A DNA stretch of 64,000 nt from Arcanobacterium canis (GTDB lineage Bacteria > Actinomycetota > Actinomycetes > Actinomycetales > Actinomycetaceae). Within the stretch, counting starts at the first letter, position 1, and each line of letters starts with the position of its first letter. Under the pieces are notes generated by a model that worked only from the letters and a program-made list of their open reading frames with translations, ran no database searches and was not told where the DNA came from. The position numbers were made by a program, and so were the translations under genes. The stretch spans positions 1,612,001 to 1,676,000 of the forward strand of contig NZ_CP121208.1 in assembly GCF_029625435.1 (NCBI RefSeq), written 5' to 3'. Shown here one piece after another: positions 35,384 to 44,526 of this stretch.

Positions 35384-36016
35384 TTACTCCGGCGACACAA
35401 CGCCTACGCGAGCCGCGCGCAGAACCTTATCGCCAATCTTGTAACCCGGCTGAATCAGCTGCGACACCTGCTCACTGTCAACGTCAGGAGACGTCGAGTG
35501 CATCAGTGCCTCATGCACTTCCGGGTCAAATGCATCACCTTGCTCACCGAAACGAGCAAGCTGGAAGTTGGTGTGCAAAACATTCTCCAACTTCTCCACG
35601 ATCAGGGCGCTTGGACCTTCAAGATCACCGTGAGAGCGAGCCAATGCGGCATCATCGAGAACGGAAAGCAAGGTCTCGATGACTTTCGCCTGGCCAGATT
35701 CATAGCGGTTAACGCCCTCTGCCTTCGCTCGCTTCACGTAACCGTTGTATTCCTGGCGCAGGTTGTACTCAGAAGCGTTCGCACGTGCAAGCTTGTCTTG
35801 CAAATCAGCCACCGTGACTTCAAGTTCGGCTACGCGCATCAACGCAGTATCGAGTTCGCTCATCTGCTCTGGGTGTGTGGGGTCATTGGGCTGTGACGAG
35901 CTCGACTCAGCACCTTCCGACGCCGGGGTGTCTGCAGCGTTCGCCCCTGCGGCGGCATCTGTTGTGTTGGCCGACTCCTCGTTAGGCTCGTCTGGCGTGA
36001 AATCGTTGGCGCTCAT
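35384..36016 (-). CDS. grpE: Nucleotide exchange factor GrpE
   Basis: A 210-aa exchange factor that releases ADP from DnaK. An acidic, disordered N-terminus (about 1-60) leads to the long helix (MRVAELEVTVADLQDKLARA) and the GrpE core: EYNGYVKRAKAEGVNRYESG, LLSVLDDAALAR, and the C-terminal beta-wing HEALMHSTSPD, IQPGYKIGDKVLRAARVGV. The start at 36016 follows GAAAGGAC; a longer frame is unsupported. Second gene of the dnaK operon, 78 bases after dnaK and 35 before dnaJ. Confidence 0.96.
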   Translation of the reverse strand: MSANDFTPDEPNEESANTTDAAAGANAADTPASEGAESSSSQPNDPTHPEQMSELDTALMRVAELEVTVADLQDKLARANASEYNLRQEYNGYVKRAKAEGVNRYESGQAKVIETLLSVLDDAALARSHGDLEGPSALIVEKLENVLHTNFQLARFGEQGDAFDPEVHEALMHSTSPDVDSEQVSQLIQPGYKIGDKVLRAARVGVVSPE

Positions 36017-36044
36017 TACATGTCCTTTCTGTGAGTTTTGAGGT

Positions 36045-36071
36045 GGGGGCAGGAGCTGCGCTCCTGCCCCC
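36045..36071 (-). other. Strong hairpin between dnaK and grpE
   Basis: GGGGGCAGGAGC (36045-36056) and its perfect complement (36060-36071) with a 3-base loop form a very stable stem 24 bases after the dnaK stop. No T-run follows on the minus strand, so it more likely trims or stabilises the transcript, giving more DnaK than GrpE, than ends it outright. Confidence 0.6.
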
Positions 36072-36094
36072 GACATCAATTCACGCGAGAGAAA

Positions 36095-37957
36095 TTACTT
36101 CTTCTCGTTCTCATCGTCAACGATCTCAGCATCGACCACGTCATCGTCCGATGGGGACGAAGAGGCCGAACCGGCCGCCTCGGCTGCAGCTTGATCAGCT
36201 TGGGCGCTGGCGTACAGTGCCTCACCAATCTTCTGAGCGCGTGTGTTCAGATCTTCGAGAGCCGACTTGATTGCTTCAACGTCTTCACCCTTGAGAGCTT
36301 CACGAACCTTCTCGTTCGCCTCCTTGACATCGTTGACCACGGAATCATCGAGCTTGTCCTTGTTGTCCGTCAGGAGCTTGTCGATCGAGTAGACCTGCTG
36401 CTCCGCCTGGTTACGAACATCGGCTTCCTCACGACGCTTGTCGTCCTCAGCTGCGTGCTCTTCCGCTTCCTTGACCATGCGGTCAATATCTTCCTTGGAC
36501 AGGGCCGAACCACCGGTGATCGTCACCGACTGTTCCTTGCCCGTGCCACGATCCTTCGCAGAGACATGCACGATGCCGTTGGCGTCGATATCGAAGGTGA
36601 CCTCAATCTGTGGCATACCACGCGGAGCCGGAGCAATGCCCGAAAGCTCGAAGGTGCCAAGCAGCTTGTTGTCACGCGCGAACTGGCGCTCGCCCTGGTA
36701 GACCTGAATCAGCACTGACGGCTGGTTGTCTTCAGCGGTAGAGAACACCTCAGAACGCTTGGTTGGGATCGCAGTGTTACGCTCAATCAGCTTCGTCATC
36801 ACACCGCCCTTGGTCTCAATACCGAGTGACAGCGGGGTGACGTCAATGAGGAGAACGTCCTTACGATCACCGGTAATCACACCAGCTTGAAGGGCAGCAC
36901 CAACAGCCACGACTTCATCCGGGTTCACGCCCTTGTTTGGCTCACGACCGCCGGTGAGTTCCTTGACCACTTCGGTCACTGCCGGCATACGGGTAGAACC
37001 ACCCACAAGCACAACGTGATCAATTTCGGAAAGCTTCACGCCCGCGTCTTCAATGACCTTGTTGAACGGAACCTTGGTGCGATCAAGGAGATCCTTTGTC
37101 ATCTCTTCGAAACGAGCACGCGTCAGCTTCTCATCCAAGTGGATCGGGCCATTTTCGCTCATCGAAAGGTACTGCAACGTAATGTTGGTGGAGGTTGCCG
37201 AGCTGAGTTCCTTCTTCGCCTGCTCAGCAGCTTCCTTCAGGCGCTGCAATGCAATCTTGTCCTTGGAAAGATCCACGCCGTAATTGTTCTTCGCCTGCCC
37301 GACGAGCCATTCAACGATGCGCTGATCCCAATCGTCACCACCGAGCTTGTTATCGCCCGAGGTAGCGCGAACCTGAATGGTCGAGAAATCATCGTCATCC
37401 TTGCCCACTTCCAGGAGGGACACATCGAACGTGCCGCCGCCAAGATCGAAGACCAAGATGAGCTCATCTTCCTTGCCCTTTTCAAGGCCGTAAGCCAACG
37501 CGGCCGCAGTCGGCTCGTTAACAATACGCTGAACATTCAGGCCCGCGATCTGACCTGCGTCCTTTGTTGCCTGACGCTGAGCGTCGTTAAAGTATGCCGG
37601 AACCGTAATCACAGCGTCGGTCACTGGCTCACCAAGGTAAGCTTCGGCGTCCTTCTTCAGCTTCTGCAAAATGAATGCGGAAATCTGCTGGGCATTGTAG
37701 GACTTGTCGTCAATCTCAACCTTCCACGACGAGTCACCCATGTGACGCTTCACCGACGAAATCGTGCGGTCAACGTTTGTCACTGCCTGGCGCTTTGCAA
37801 TTTCACCAACGAGAACTTCACCGGTCTTCGAAAAGCCAACCACCGACGGGGTGGTGCGTGCGCCTTCTGCATTTGCAATGACTGTGGGCTCGCCACCTTC
37901 AAGTACTGAAACCACAGAGTTGGTCGTGCCAAGATCGATGCCAACTGCTCGTGCCAT
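36095..37957 (-). CDS. dnaK: Molecular chaperone DnaK (Hsp70)
   Basis: A 620-aa Hsp70. The ATPase domain (1-385) has [20 protein letters not shown] at the start, the phosphate-2 motif [15 protein letters not shown] near residue 170 and the adenosine motif [13 protein letters not shown] near 305. The substrate domain begins [14 protein letters not shown] near 365. The lid ends with a low-complexity Ala/Ser/Asp tail ([14 protein letters not shown]). Gram-positive type, lacking the proteobacterial insertion near residue 80. The start at 37957 follows AGGAG; a 23-residue longer frame overlaps the leader and is rejected. First gene of dnaK-grpE-dnaJ-hspR-nudix, with a HAIR box 102 bases upstream. 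Confidence 0.98.
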   Translation of the reverse strand: MARAVGIDLGTTNSVVSVLEGGEPTVIANAEGARTTPSVVGFSKTGEVLVGEIAKRQAVTNVDRTISSVKRHMGDSSWKVEIDDKSYNAQQISAFILQKLKKDAEAYLGEPVTDAVITVPAYFNDAQRQATKDAGQIAGLNVQRIVNEPTAAALAYGLEKGKEDELILVFDLGGGTFDVSLLEVGKDDDDFSTIQVRATSGDNKLGGDDWDQRIVEWLVGQAKNNYGVDLSKDKIALQRLKEAAEQAKKELSSATSTNITLQYLSMSENGPIHLDEKLTRARFEEMTKDLLDRTKVPFNKVIEDAGVKLSEIDHVVLVGGSTRMPAVTEVVKELTGGREPNKGVNPDEVVAVGAALQAGVITGDRKDVLLIDVTPLSLGIETKGGVMTKLIERNTAIPTKRSEVFSTAEDNQPSVLIQVYQGERQFARDNKLLGTFELSGIAPAPRGMPQIEVTFDIDANGIVHVSAKDRGTGKEQSVTITGGSALSKEDIDRMVKEAEEHAAEDDKRREEADVRNQAEQQVYSIDKLLTDNKDKLDDSVVNDVKEANEKVREALKGEDVEAIKSALEDLNTRAQKIGEALYASAQADQAAAEAAGSASSSPSDDDVVDAEIVDDENEKK

Positions 37958-38058
37958 CTGAAAACTCCTTCTTATCTGCGGCATTTCTATACCGCCCAAA
38001 TCTTCAACTCCTTCATATTGCCACATCAGATTAGTTATGTCTAGACCATAGTGTTTTT

Positions 38059-38079
38059 CTTGAGCAAATAACGCTCAAC
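38059..38079 (-). promoter_or_regulatory. HAIR box (HspR operator) of the dnaK operon
   Basis: CTTGAGC-N7-GCTCAAC differs from the HAIR consensus CTTGAGT-N7-ACTCAAG by compensating inner changes and one outer base. It lies 102 bases before dnaK. With hspR in this operon, this forms a negative feedback loop. Confidence 0.85.
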
Positions 38080-38246
38080 TCTTTATTCTCGTGGCACACA
38101 ACTCATCCCACTACTACCTCACAAAATGCCTTGATACCGCCGAGCTTCGACCGCAGCTACTGCAAAACTTTCCCACCACCTCCGGATGATTCTCACTGTG
38201 TGGACATACATTGTTCACACGCACACCACCCCGTAAACTTAACCGC

Positions 38247-40310
38247 ATGGATAAATACCTCCACCTTGAAGAGTCAGATTCAGCCACGATGGAGTGGGTG
38301 GAAACGCACTCAACAAACACACTCAATCACTTTGCAGGCGAAAAATTTGACGCACGCCGTGACGAACTCGACGCTATCTTGTCAGCTTCCGACCACCTCA
38401 TTGTGGCGACGAAACGCGGCGACTACGCCTATAACTTTCACAGCGATGGCGAACACCCGCGCGGCTTGTGGCGACGCGCCACATGGAGCGCATACCTCAA
38501 CTACGTCAGCCCGGAAACTGAACCGGAATGGGATGTTCTCCTCGACGTTGACGCTCTAGGCCGCAGCGAAGGTCGCTCGTGGGTTTTCCGTGGGGCGCAG
38601 CTCCTGCGCCCCGATTACACGCGCGCTCTCGTTACGCTGTCCGACGGTGGTCAAGACGCGTCTGTCACGCGCGAATTTGACATCCCTTCTCGCGCATTCG
38701 TTAATCCATCCGACTCCTTCGTGAAGCCCGAATCGAAGGGCACGATGCAGTGGTACGACATTGACACCACGGTGGTGGCGGCAGACTTCTCTTCTGCTGA
38801 CGCCACGGATAACGGCCCGTACGTCACCACCTCCGGATACCCGATTTCGGCACGCCTGTGGTTACGCGGAATCCCACTTTCCGCGGCCGCCGAAATTATC
38901 CGTGGCGAGACCACCGACGTCCTCGTCGGCGCTCACTACGACACAACGCCCGGTTACGAACGCCTCGTGGCGTACCGAATTCCTGATTTCCGCACCTCAA
39001 TCGTGTACGTCGTTAACCCCTACACGCTCGAAAAAACGAAACTTGCACTGCCCGAAACCGCTGAAGTGTCGCTATGGCACGAGTGGGCGCTGGCTGATCT
39101 CCGTTACGATTGGAACGTGAACGGGCAAACTTTCCCCGCCGGATCACTCATTGCAGTACCGCTTGAGCAGGCACTTTCTGGCGACATCACAGACACTCAC
39201 GCACTTTTCACTCCAACGCCGTCAACTTCGTTGGTCGGTATTTGTGCTCTACACACATCTCTCGTTTTAACCACGCTCGACAACGTCTCCAACTCGCTCC
39301 ACCTTGCCACACCGACGTCGCAAACGTGGGCGGTGACGAAACTGGACACACAGCTGGGCGACTTCCTGTCGATCTCCGTCGGCGCCGTCGAACCCGACGC
39401 TAGCGACGATGTGTGGGTCACGGCTTCCGGCTTCACCACACCGACCACTCTTTTCCGCGGCACAATCGAGAATGGCAAGCTTCAGTTACACAAGTTGCGT
39501 AGTGCTCCGGCGCGTTTCAACGCTGATGGGCTCGAGGTTCGCCAACGTTGGGTTATTTCCGACGACGGCACGAAGGTTCCCTACTTTGTGATCGGCCAGG
39601 CAAGCGCGCTCGACGGCGATGCGCCAGTGCGCACACTACTGGACGGCTACGGCGGGTTCGAAGTTTCGCGTCTTCCGGGGTATGTGGCAACCTACGGCAA
39701 GGAATGGCTTGAACGTGGTGGCGTGTACGCCGTCGCCAATATTCGGGGTGGTGGTGAATTCGGCCCGAGCTGGCACCAGGCTGCCCTCCGCGAAGGACGC
39801 CATCTGGCCTATGAAGATTTCGCGGCAGTTGCGCGCGATCTCGTCGAGGCAGGAATCACCACCGTCCCTCAGCTCGCCGCAATCGGTGGGTCGAACGGTG
39901 GAATGTTGATGGGAAACATGTACACCACATATCCGCAGCTCTTCGGTGCAATCGTATGCCGCGTGCCACTGCTCGATATGAAGCGCTTCTCGCACCTCCT
40001 CGCGGGAGCTTCATGGATGGACGAGTACGGAAACCCCGACACCGCTGATTGGGATTACCTCAAGGCCTACTCTCCGTACCACAACGTCGGCGACGGGCCA
40101 CACCCGCCAATCTTGCTCACCACGTCAACACGTGATGACCGTGTTCATCCCGGTCACGCCCGCAAGTTCATGGCACTTCTTAAGGAAAAGGGATTCGACG
40201 CCCTCTACTATGAGAACACCGAGGGCGGGCACGCTGGCGCAGCTGATCCAGTTCAGCAATCGCTCATGCTTGCATTAATTTTCTCGTTCCTGGATGAAAA
40301 GCTCGCTTGA
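38247..40310 (+). CDS. Prolyl oligopeptidase family (S9A) serine peptidase
   Basis: A 687-aa cytosolic peptidase that cleaves short peptides after proline or a related residue. The N-terminal part (about 20-410) is the beta-propeller gate (RGLWRRATWSAYL; LWHEWALADLRYDWN). The catalytic alpha/beta domain carries NIRGGGEFGPSWHQAALREG, the nucleophile in AIGGSNGGMLMGN near residue 553, Asp in TRDDRVHPGHARKF near 635 and His in EGGHAGAAD near 668. No signal peptide. The ATG is 7 bases after TAAACT with no ribosome site, so the mRNA is probably leaderless. Monocistronic, ended by a strong hairpin. Confidence 0.92.
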   Translation: MDKYLHLEESDSATMEWVETHSTNTLNHFAGEKFDARRDELDAILSASDHLIVATKRGDYAYNFHSDGEHPRGLWRRATWSAYLNYVSPETEPEWDVLLDVDALGRSEGRSWVFRGAQLLRPDYTRALVTLSDGGQDASVTREFDIPSRAFVNPSDSFVKPESKGTMQWYDIDTTVVAADFSSADATDNGPYVTTSGYPISARLWLRGIPLSAAAEIIRGETTDVLVGAHYDTTPGYERLVAYRIPDFRTSIVYVVNPYTLEKTKLALPETAEVSLWHEWALADLRYDWNVNGQTFPAGSLIAVPLEQALSGDITDTHALFTPTPSTSLVGICALHTSLVLTTLDNVSNSLHLATPTSQTWAVTKLDTQLGDFLSISVGAVEPDASDDVWVTASGFTTPTTLFRGTIENGKLQLHKLRSAPARFNADGLEVRQRWVISDDGTKVPYFVIGQASALDGDAPVRTLLDGYGGFEVSRLPGYVATYGKEWLERGGVYAVANIRGGGEFGPSWHQAALREGRHLAYEDFAAVARDLVEAGITTVPQLAAIGGSNGGMLMGNMYTTYPQLFGAIVCRVPLLDMKRFSHLLAGASWMDEYGNPDTADWDYLKAYSPYHNVGDGPHPPILLTTSTRDDRVHPGHARKFMALLKEKGFDALYYENTEGGHAGAADPVQQSLMLALIFSFLDEKLA

Positions 40311-40357
40311 GATACGCAACCGGCGTCGGCGTAATCTGCCGATGCCGGTTGCGTATC
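40311..40357 (+). terminator. Terminator of the prolyl oligopeptidase gene
   Basis: A 20-bp inverted repeat with one mismatch (40311-40330 and 40338-40357) starts directly after the stop codon; the following bases are only weakly T-rich. Confidence 0.8.
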
Positions 40358-40406
40358 TTGGCATTCCGGCGCGCGTGGCGATGAAAACCCGTGCAATAAT
40401 TGCAGT

Positions 40407-41363
40407 ATGACTTACACACTTGGTGTTGATATCGGTGGTACGAAGATCGCCGGCGGCGTCGTTAATGAAGACGGCGAAATTGTTGCAATGACTCGCAAGC
40501 CCACGCCTGCACTCGATCCTGATTCCACTGCTGGCACAGTAGTTGCTGTCATCGAGGAGCTGCGCAAGAGCTACGACGTCGAGGCAATCGGAATTGGCTG
40601 CGCAGGTTTCGTGGCGAGCGATCACCGCAAGATCGCATTCGCACCCAATTTGAATTGGCGCAATGAACCACTTGCGGACAAGGTCGAAGCCGGAGTTGGG
40701 CTACCTGTTTATCTTGAAAATGATGCCAATGCGGCCGCTTGGGGTGAATACCGTTATGGTGCTGGGCGCGACCATGCCTCCGCCGTCGCCGTGACAGTCG
40801 GTACGGGCATCGGTGGTGGAATCATCATGGACGGTCACCTGATCTCTGGCTCCTTCGGGCTTGCCGGAGAAATCGGACACCTCAATATGGTTCCTGACGG
40901 CTTGCAGTGTGGGTGTGGCCAGCTGGGATGCTGGGAAGTGTACGCCTCAGGCAATGCGCTTGTGCGCATCGCCAAGCAATATGCACTCTCTCAACTTGAG
41001 AAGGGCGAAAGCTCGCACATTCTCGAACTTGCGGGCGGCGACATCGACGCCATCAACGGGTTGATGGTCACGGCTGCGGCTGCTGAGGGCGAAGCTGGAG
41101 CGATTGACTTGTTTCATCAGGTTGGCACTTGGCTTGGTCGGGGTATGGCAGACCTTTCCGCAATCCTTGATCCACAGATGTACATCGTGGCGGGCGGAGT
41201 GTCCGAGGCGGGAAATCTTCTCCTCGATCCCACGCGCGCAGCTTTCCTGAAGTATCTCACTGCAGCGAATTCACGCGAGGTTGCTCCCATCGTCCAAGCA
41301 CAGCTCGGAAACGATGCCGGCATGATCGGCGCAGCAGATCTCGCGCGTGGGCTGCTTGCCTAA
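40407..41363 (+). CDS. ROK-family glucokinase
   Basis: A 318-aa sugar kinase that phosphorylates glucose (or a related hexose) at C6 with ATP. The phosphate motif LGVDIGGTKIAGGVV is at residue 4, the sugar-binding ENDANAAAWGE near 105, and the ROK zinc signature EIGHLNMVPDGLQCGCGQLG followed by CWE near 155-178, with all three Cys and the His present. The C-terminal DPQMYIVAGGVSEAGN fits the family. No adjacent helix-turn-helix domain, so it is a kinase rather than a ROK repressor. The ATG lies 6 bases after AATAAT without a ribosome site. The active form in actinobacteria often supplies glucose phosphorylation. Confidence 0.92.
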   Translation: MTYTLGVDIGGTKIAGGVVNEDGEIVAMTRKPTPALDPDSTAGTVVAVIEELRKSYDVEAIGIGCAGFVASDHRKIAFAPNLNWRNEPLADKVEAGVGLPVYLENDANAAAWGEYRYGAGRDHASAVAVTVGTGIGGGIIMDGHLISGSFGLAGEIGHLNMVPDGLQCGCGQLGCWEVYASGNALVRIAKQYALSQLEKGESSHILELAGGDIDAINGLMVTAAAAEGEAGAIDLFHQVGTWLGRGMADLSAILDPQMYIVAGGVSEAGNLLLDPTRAAFLKYLTAANSREVAPIVQAQLGNDAGMIGAADLARGLLA

Positions 41364-41428
41364 TCACGCCCGAAAAGAGGACGGATACGCCTCACAAGGA
41401 ACAAAAAGAGAAACCACCGGCCCTTGAT

Positions 41429-41461
41429 GTAAAGTTTCTTTTACTGTAAAGTTTGCTTTAC
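41429..41461 (+). promoter_or_regulatory. Two tandem GTAAA-N6-TTTAC operators
   Basis: GTAAAGTTTCTTTTAC (41429-41444) and GTAAAGTTTGCTTTAC (41446-41461) are two near-identical 16-bp palindromes with one base between them, 17 bases apart centre to start, about 30 bases before the membrane-protein gene. The small XRE regulator encoded by the second gene of the operon is the obvious candidate to bind them. Confidence 0.75.
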
Positions 41462-41490
41462 TTTAATCCTCTGGTGAAAGGACGCCGGAA

Positions 41491-41949
41491 ATGTCAAAGG
41501 AAAAGACTCCCAGATTTGGGCGAGTCAAATTCGGTTCGGGAGAGCGCCGTTCCGCGCTCTCGATTTCGATACCGGTGGGCATCATTCTCGCAGCTCTCAT
41601 TTCAATTCTTCCCCCTCTTTTCCGTACTGACGATCTGGCCCGGTGGATCGCTTTTCTCATCTTCTTTATCTCCGCCACTCCGGTGTGTGTGGCGATTGTG
41701 TGGGTGTGTGTCATCGACCTCAAAACTATTCCAGGACGACTAGCCAAGCCAGAGGAATCCGTTGAATCTCAGTGGGCGAGTAAAGCGGCCGAAAACACTT
41801 TCTACCTAATTCTCGGTGGACTTGGACTGGTCACCGCCGGATTCTCAATTTTTGGAGCTGGCGGTGTCGCCGAGATTCTCTTCTGGGTTCTGCTCGGCAT
41901 CACATGTATCTACGGGCTTTTCTACGCTTGGGCAAAGTACGGAAAGTGA
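41491..41949 (+). CDS. Four-helix membrane protein of a regulator/membrane-protein pair
   Basis: A 152-aa integral membrane protein with a basic N-terminus (KTPRFGRVKFGSGERRS) and about four hydrophobic helices, near residues 25-45, 52-74, 104-122 and 128-147. I do not recognise a named family; many actinobacteria and firmicutes pair a similar small membrane protein with a 65-aa XRE regulator. GAAAGGACG precedes the ATG. The XRE gene begins one base after this stop, so they are one transcript. The role is unknown; a sensor of the membrane state or a signal-controlled anchor of the regulator is conceivable. Confidence 0.75.
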   Translation: MSKEKTPRFGRVKFGSGERRSALSISIPVGIILAALISILPPLFRTDDLARWIAFLIFFISATPVCVAIVWVCVIDLKTIPGRLAKPEESVESQWASKAAENTFYLILGGLGLVTAGFSIFGAGGVAEILFWVLLGITCIYGLFYAWAKYGK

Positions 41950-41950
41950 C

Positions 41951-42145
41951 ATGCGCAATTCACTCATTACTCTGCGAAAAGAACACGGTTACTCCCAAGA
42001 AGATCTTGCACAGTTACTCGGCGTCTCACGTCAAACAATCATCTCGATTGAGAAGGGCCGCTTCGACCCGTCTTTGCCACTCGCTTTTGCCATTGCACGG
42101 GTATTTCACTTATGCATCGAAGATATTTTCACCCCTGACGAGTAA
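41951..42145 (+). CDS. Small XRE-family (YozG-like) regulator
   Basis: A 64-aa protein consisting of one helix-turn-helix: ITLRKEHGYSQEDLAQLLGV, SRQTIISIEKGRFDPSLPLA and IARVFHLCIEDIFTPDE. This is the compact Cro/C1-type group typified by YozG. The ATG is at 41951, directly after the upstream stop with coupling likely; a longer frame overlapping the membrane protein is rejected. It probably represses its own operon at the two palindromes at 41429-41461. Confidence 0.9.
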   Translation: MRNSLITLRKEHGYSQEDLAQLLGVSRQTIISIEKGRFDPSLPLAFAIARVFHLCIEDIFTPDE

Positions 42146-42156
42146 GCCCAATGGCC

Positions 42157-43392
42157 TTAATCACGCTCACAGTTGGCTCGTTCCTCGCGCGTCACAAACC
42201 ACACGGACGCTGAAACCAGAAGCATGACGCCGGTGAGCGCGAATGCCACACCGAAACCAGCGACGTCGGCGATCCAGCCGGCAACCACTGGCCCGAGAAT
42301 CTGCCCGAAATCACCCGCCTGTTGGAAGGTTGAAAACACACGAGAACCTTGCCTTGCCCCGACGACGTCGGCAACGGCTCCCTGCTGGGACGGCATCACG
42401 AAACCTGCGCCGATTCCCGCAACGAATGAGGCGACGATCAAGAACCATATGCTGCTCATCCAGCCAAATCCAAAGGTGAAAATTCCTGAGATCGCCAAAC
42501 CGAAGACAAGTAAAGGCCGCCGCCCATAGAAATCGCTCCACGCGCCAGCTCGGATCAAAGCAATCGCGTTACCTGCTGCGAATGCCGTCATGATGCCTCC
42601 GGCCACCCACTGTTGTGTTGCCACCGCTGCAGCGAGGAGAGGAACGAGCGATACTCGCACGCCGAAGTCAGCCCAGCCTTCAGCAAAAGAACTGACGAGA
42701 ACCGCACGGAACCTGCGATCTTCCCATGCCTCACGCACACTCATGGGAGAGCGATCGACGCCTGATCTCACCTGCGCTCGGGCGCTCGCCCGTTGCGTGA
42801 GCATCCGCCGCCCCACCGGCGCAACGCTCACACCCGCGTCGGGACGAATGAGCACTCCGACAAGCAACATCGCAACGAACAGCGAACCCGCATAGATAAA
42901 GAACGGAGCGCGGTAGCCCAGTGGCGTGATAAATGCGCCGATCGCTGGCCCGCCGATATTTCCCACCAGCCACCCAGCGCCGTAGAGCGCGCTCGCACGG
43001 CCGCGAGCGCCAGCAGGTGCCACACGAAAAATTAAGCTCATCGCCGCAACGGAGAAAATCACTGAGCCTACTCCACCCAGGCCGCGATAAAGAACCAAAT
43101 GGGAATAATCATTTGCCAGACCTGTAGCAACAGACGAGACGCCCACTAAACCGATGCCGAGCATGTACATCGCGCGTTCGCCGAACTTCGTGGTCATACA
43201 GCCTGAAACTGGCGCAAAGACAAGCCGTGTCAAAGCAAATGCGCTAACAACAATGCCTGCTTGAAAGGTGGTGGCCCCGAGCGTCGAAGCAAAAATCGTG
43301 AGCACGGGAGCCACGATTCCGAACCCGAGTGACACAATCACTGCAGAGGCGACGAGCACCCAAATTTCACGAGGCATTTTTGTTTTCGGCAT
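42157..43392 (-). CDS. MFS transporter (12-TM, drug-efflux type)
   Basis: A 411-aa membrane protein with about 12 helices. Family motifs: GFGIVAPVLTIFASTLGATT in helix 1, CMTTKFGERAMYMLG (motif A variant) near residue 70, YRGLGGVGSVIFSVAAM (motif B, with Arg) near 98 and GWLVGNIGGPAIGAFI (motif C of antiporters) near 140. A central loop of about 40 residues is basic. It probably exports a toxic compound; the substrate is unknown. The start at 43392 lies 7 bases after GATAAT with no ribosome site, so translation is probably leaderless. The pyrB terminator sits directly upstream. Confidence 0.88.
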   Translation of the reverse strand: MPKTKMPREIWVLVASAVIVSLGFGIVAPVLTIFASTLGATTFQAGIVVSAFALTRLVFAPVSGCMTTKFGERAMYMLGIGLVGVSSVATGLANDYSHLVLYRGLGGVGSVIFSVAAMSLIFRVAPAGARGRASALYGAGWLVGNIGGPAIGAFITPLGYRAPFFIYAGSLFVAMLLVGVLIRPDAGVSVAPVGRRMLTQRASARAQVRSGVDRSPMSVREAWEDRRFRAVLVSSFAEGWADFGVRVSLVPLLAAAVATQQWVAGGIMTAFAAGNAIALIRAGAWSDFYGRRPLLVFGLAISGIFTFGFGWMSSIWFLIVASFVAGIGAGFVMPSQQGAVADVVGARQGSRVFSTFQQAGDFGQILGPVVAGWIADVAGFGVAFALTGVMLLVSASVWFVTREERANCERD

Positions 43393-43404
43393 GGTGACTA
43401 TTAT

Positions 43405-43433
43405 CCCAGGTGTCCCCATAGACGACACCTGGG
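43405..43433 (-). terminator. Terminator of pyrB, adjoining the MFS promoter
   Basis: CCCAGGTGTC (43405-43414) and GACACCTGGG (43424-43433) form a perfect 10-bp stem 17 bases after the pyrB stop. Its base overlaps the -10-like GATAAT of the MFS gene. Confidence 0.75.
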
Positions 43434-43449
43434 ACACAGCCGGCCCTTG

Positions 43450-44526
43450 TCACAACCTTGTGTCACAGAAACCGCAACGAGGCCCTTCAGGCGATGCATA
43501 AGCAAACGGAACAGCACTTCGGTCAGATCGGCTGACACACCTGGGGTTCGGGCAGTCCCCCGCAGGAGCCTGTTCGCGGATACGCTCCGGGCGCACCTCC
43601 GCTTCTGGACGTTGCTCGGCGTCGCGAAGAAGAAAATCAATCAACGCCATACGAATCAACATGCCGTCTCGGGTCTGTCCGAAATAACGAGCACGCGGAT
43701 CAGAATCGACATCCGTGGCAATTTCATTGACACGTGGCAAGGGGTGCATCACGATCATGTCCGGTCGGGCATAACGCATCACATCGGCGTCCAGGACAAA
43801 CACTTCCTTCAAACGCTCATACATCACCGGATCACCGAAACGCTCTTTTTGGATGCGCGTCATGTACAACACATCTGCCTGCGACACTGCTTCAGCTAGC
43901 GAGGACACCTCGATTACCTCAGTGCCATTGGCACGCAGGTGGCGCACAGTGCGCTCACCAAGAGCAAGCTCCGGAGGGCTCACGGCAACAATGCGGTTAC
44001 CTTCGAAACGAGAAAGCGCGGAGATCAGCGAGTGGACAGTTCGCGAATAGTGGAGATCACCAGCGAATGCCACTGTGAGGTGGCCGAAACGGCCAAACTC
44101 TCGGTGAATCGTCAACAATTCGGTCAGCGTTTGCGTGGGGTGGAAGTGCCCGCCGTCGCCGGAGTTGACCACCGGCACAGTTGCCGCTTCAGCAGCGACA
44201 AGGGCACTGCCGTCGGCTGGGTGGCGGATGGTGAGCAGATCAGCATATTCGCCGACGACGCGGGCCGTGTCGGCAACTGTCTCACCTTTAGCCGCACCGG
44301 AGGATCCTCCGTCGGCCACAGAGATCGTTGCGCCTCCTAGCCGAGCCATTGCAGCTTCGAAGCTCAGTCGAGTGCGAGTGGAGGGTTCGAAGAAAAGTGT
44401 CGCCAAGAGCTTGCCGCGAGCGCGATCCGCCCAGGCTGCTGGATTCGCCGCAATTTCTTCGCCCGTTGCAATAAGCTGGCGGATTTCCTCTAGCGTGAAA
44501 TCTGCGATGTCGATAATCGAACGCAT
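43450..44526 (-). CDS. pyrB: Aspartate carbamoyltransferase with C-terminal PyrI-like zinc module
   Basis: A 358-aa enzyme that makes carbamoyl-aspartate in pyrimidine synthesis. Catalytic-chain motifs are complete: FFEPSTRTRLSFEAAMARLG near residue 48, SGDGGHFHPTQTLTELL near 125, MTRIQKERF near 225 and HPLPRVNEIATDVD near 262. Normal catalytic chains end at about 310; here about 45 residues follow, with CPNPRC, then after 25 residues CGFC. This Cx4C...Cx2C pattern and its surroundings resemble the zinc domain of the PyrI regulatory chain, without the nucleotide-binding part. The start at 44526 follows GGAGG. It stands alone, ended by a hairpin. Confidence 0.93.
   Translation of the reverse strand: MRSIIDIADFTLEEIRQLIATGEEIAANPAAWADRARGKLLATLFFEPSTRTRLSFEAAMARLGGATISVADGGSSGAAKGETVADTARVVGEYADLLTIRHPADGSALVAAEAATVPVVNSGDGGHFHPTQTLTELLTIHREFGRFGHLTVAFAGDLHYSRTVHSLISALSRFEGNRIVAVSPPELALGERTVRHLRANGTEVIEVSSLAEAVSQADVLYMTRIQKERFGDPVMYERLKEVFVLDADVMRYARPDMIVMHPLPRVNEIATDVDSDPRARYFGQTRDGMLIRMALIDFLLRDAEQRPEAEVRPERIREQAPAGDCPNPRCVSRSDRSAVPFAYASPEGPRCGFCDTRL

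Noticed and set aside
36887-37909. 340-codon plus-strand frame opposite dnaK
   Set aside because: Pure shadow of dnaK.
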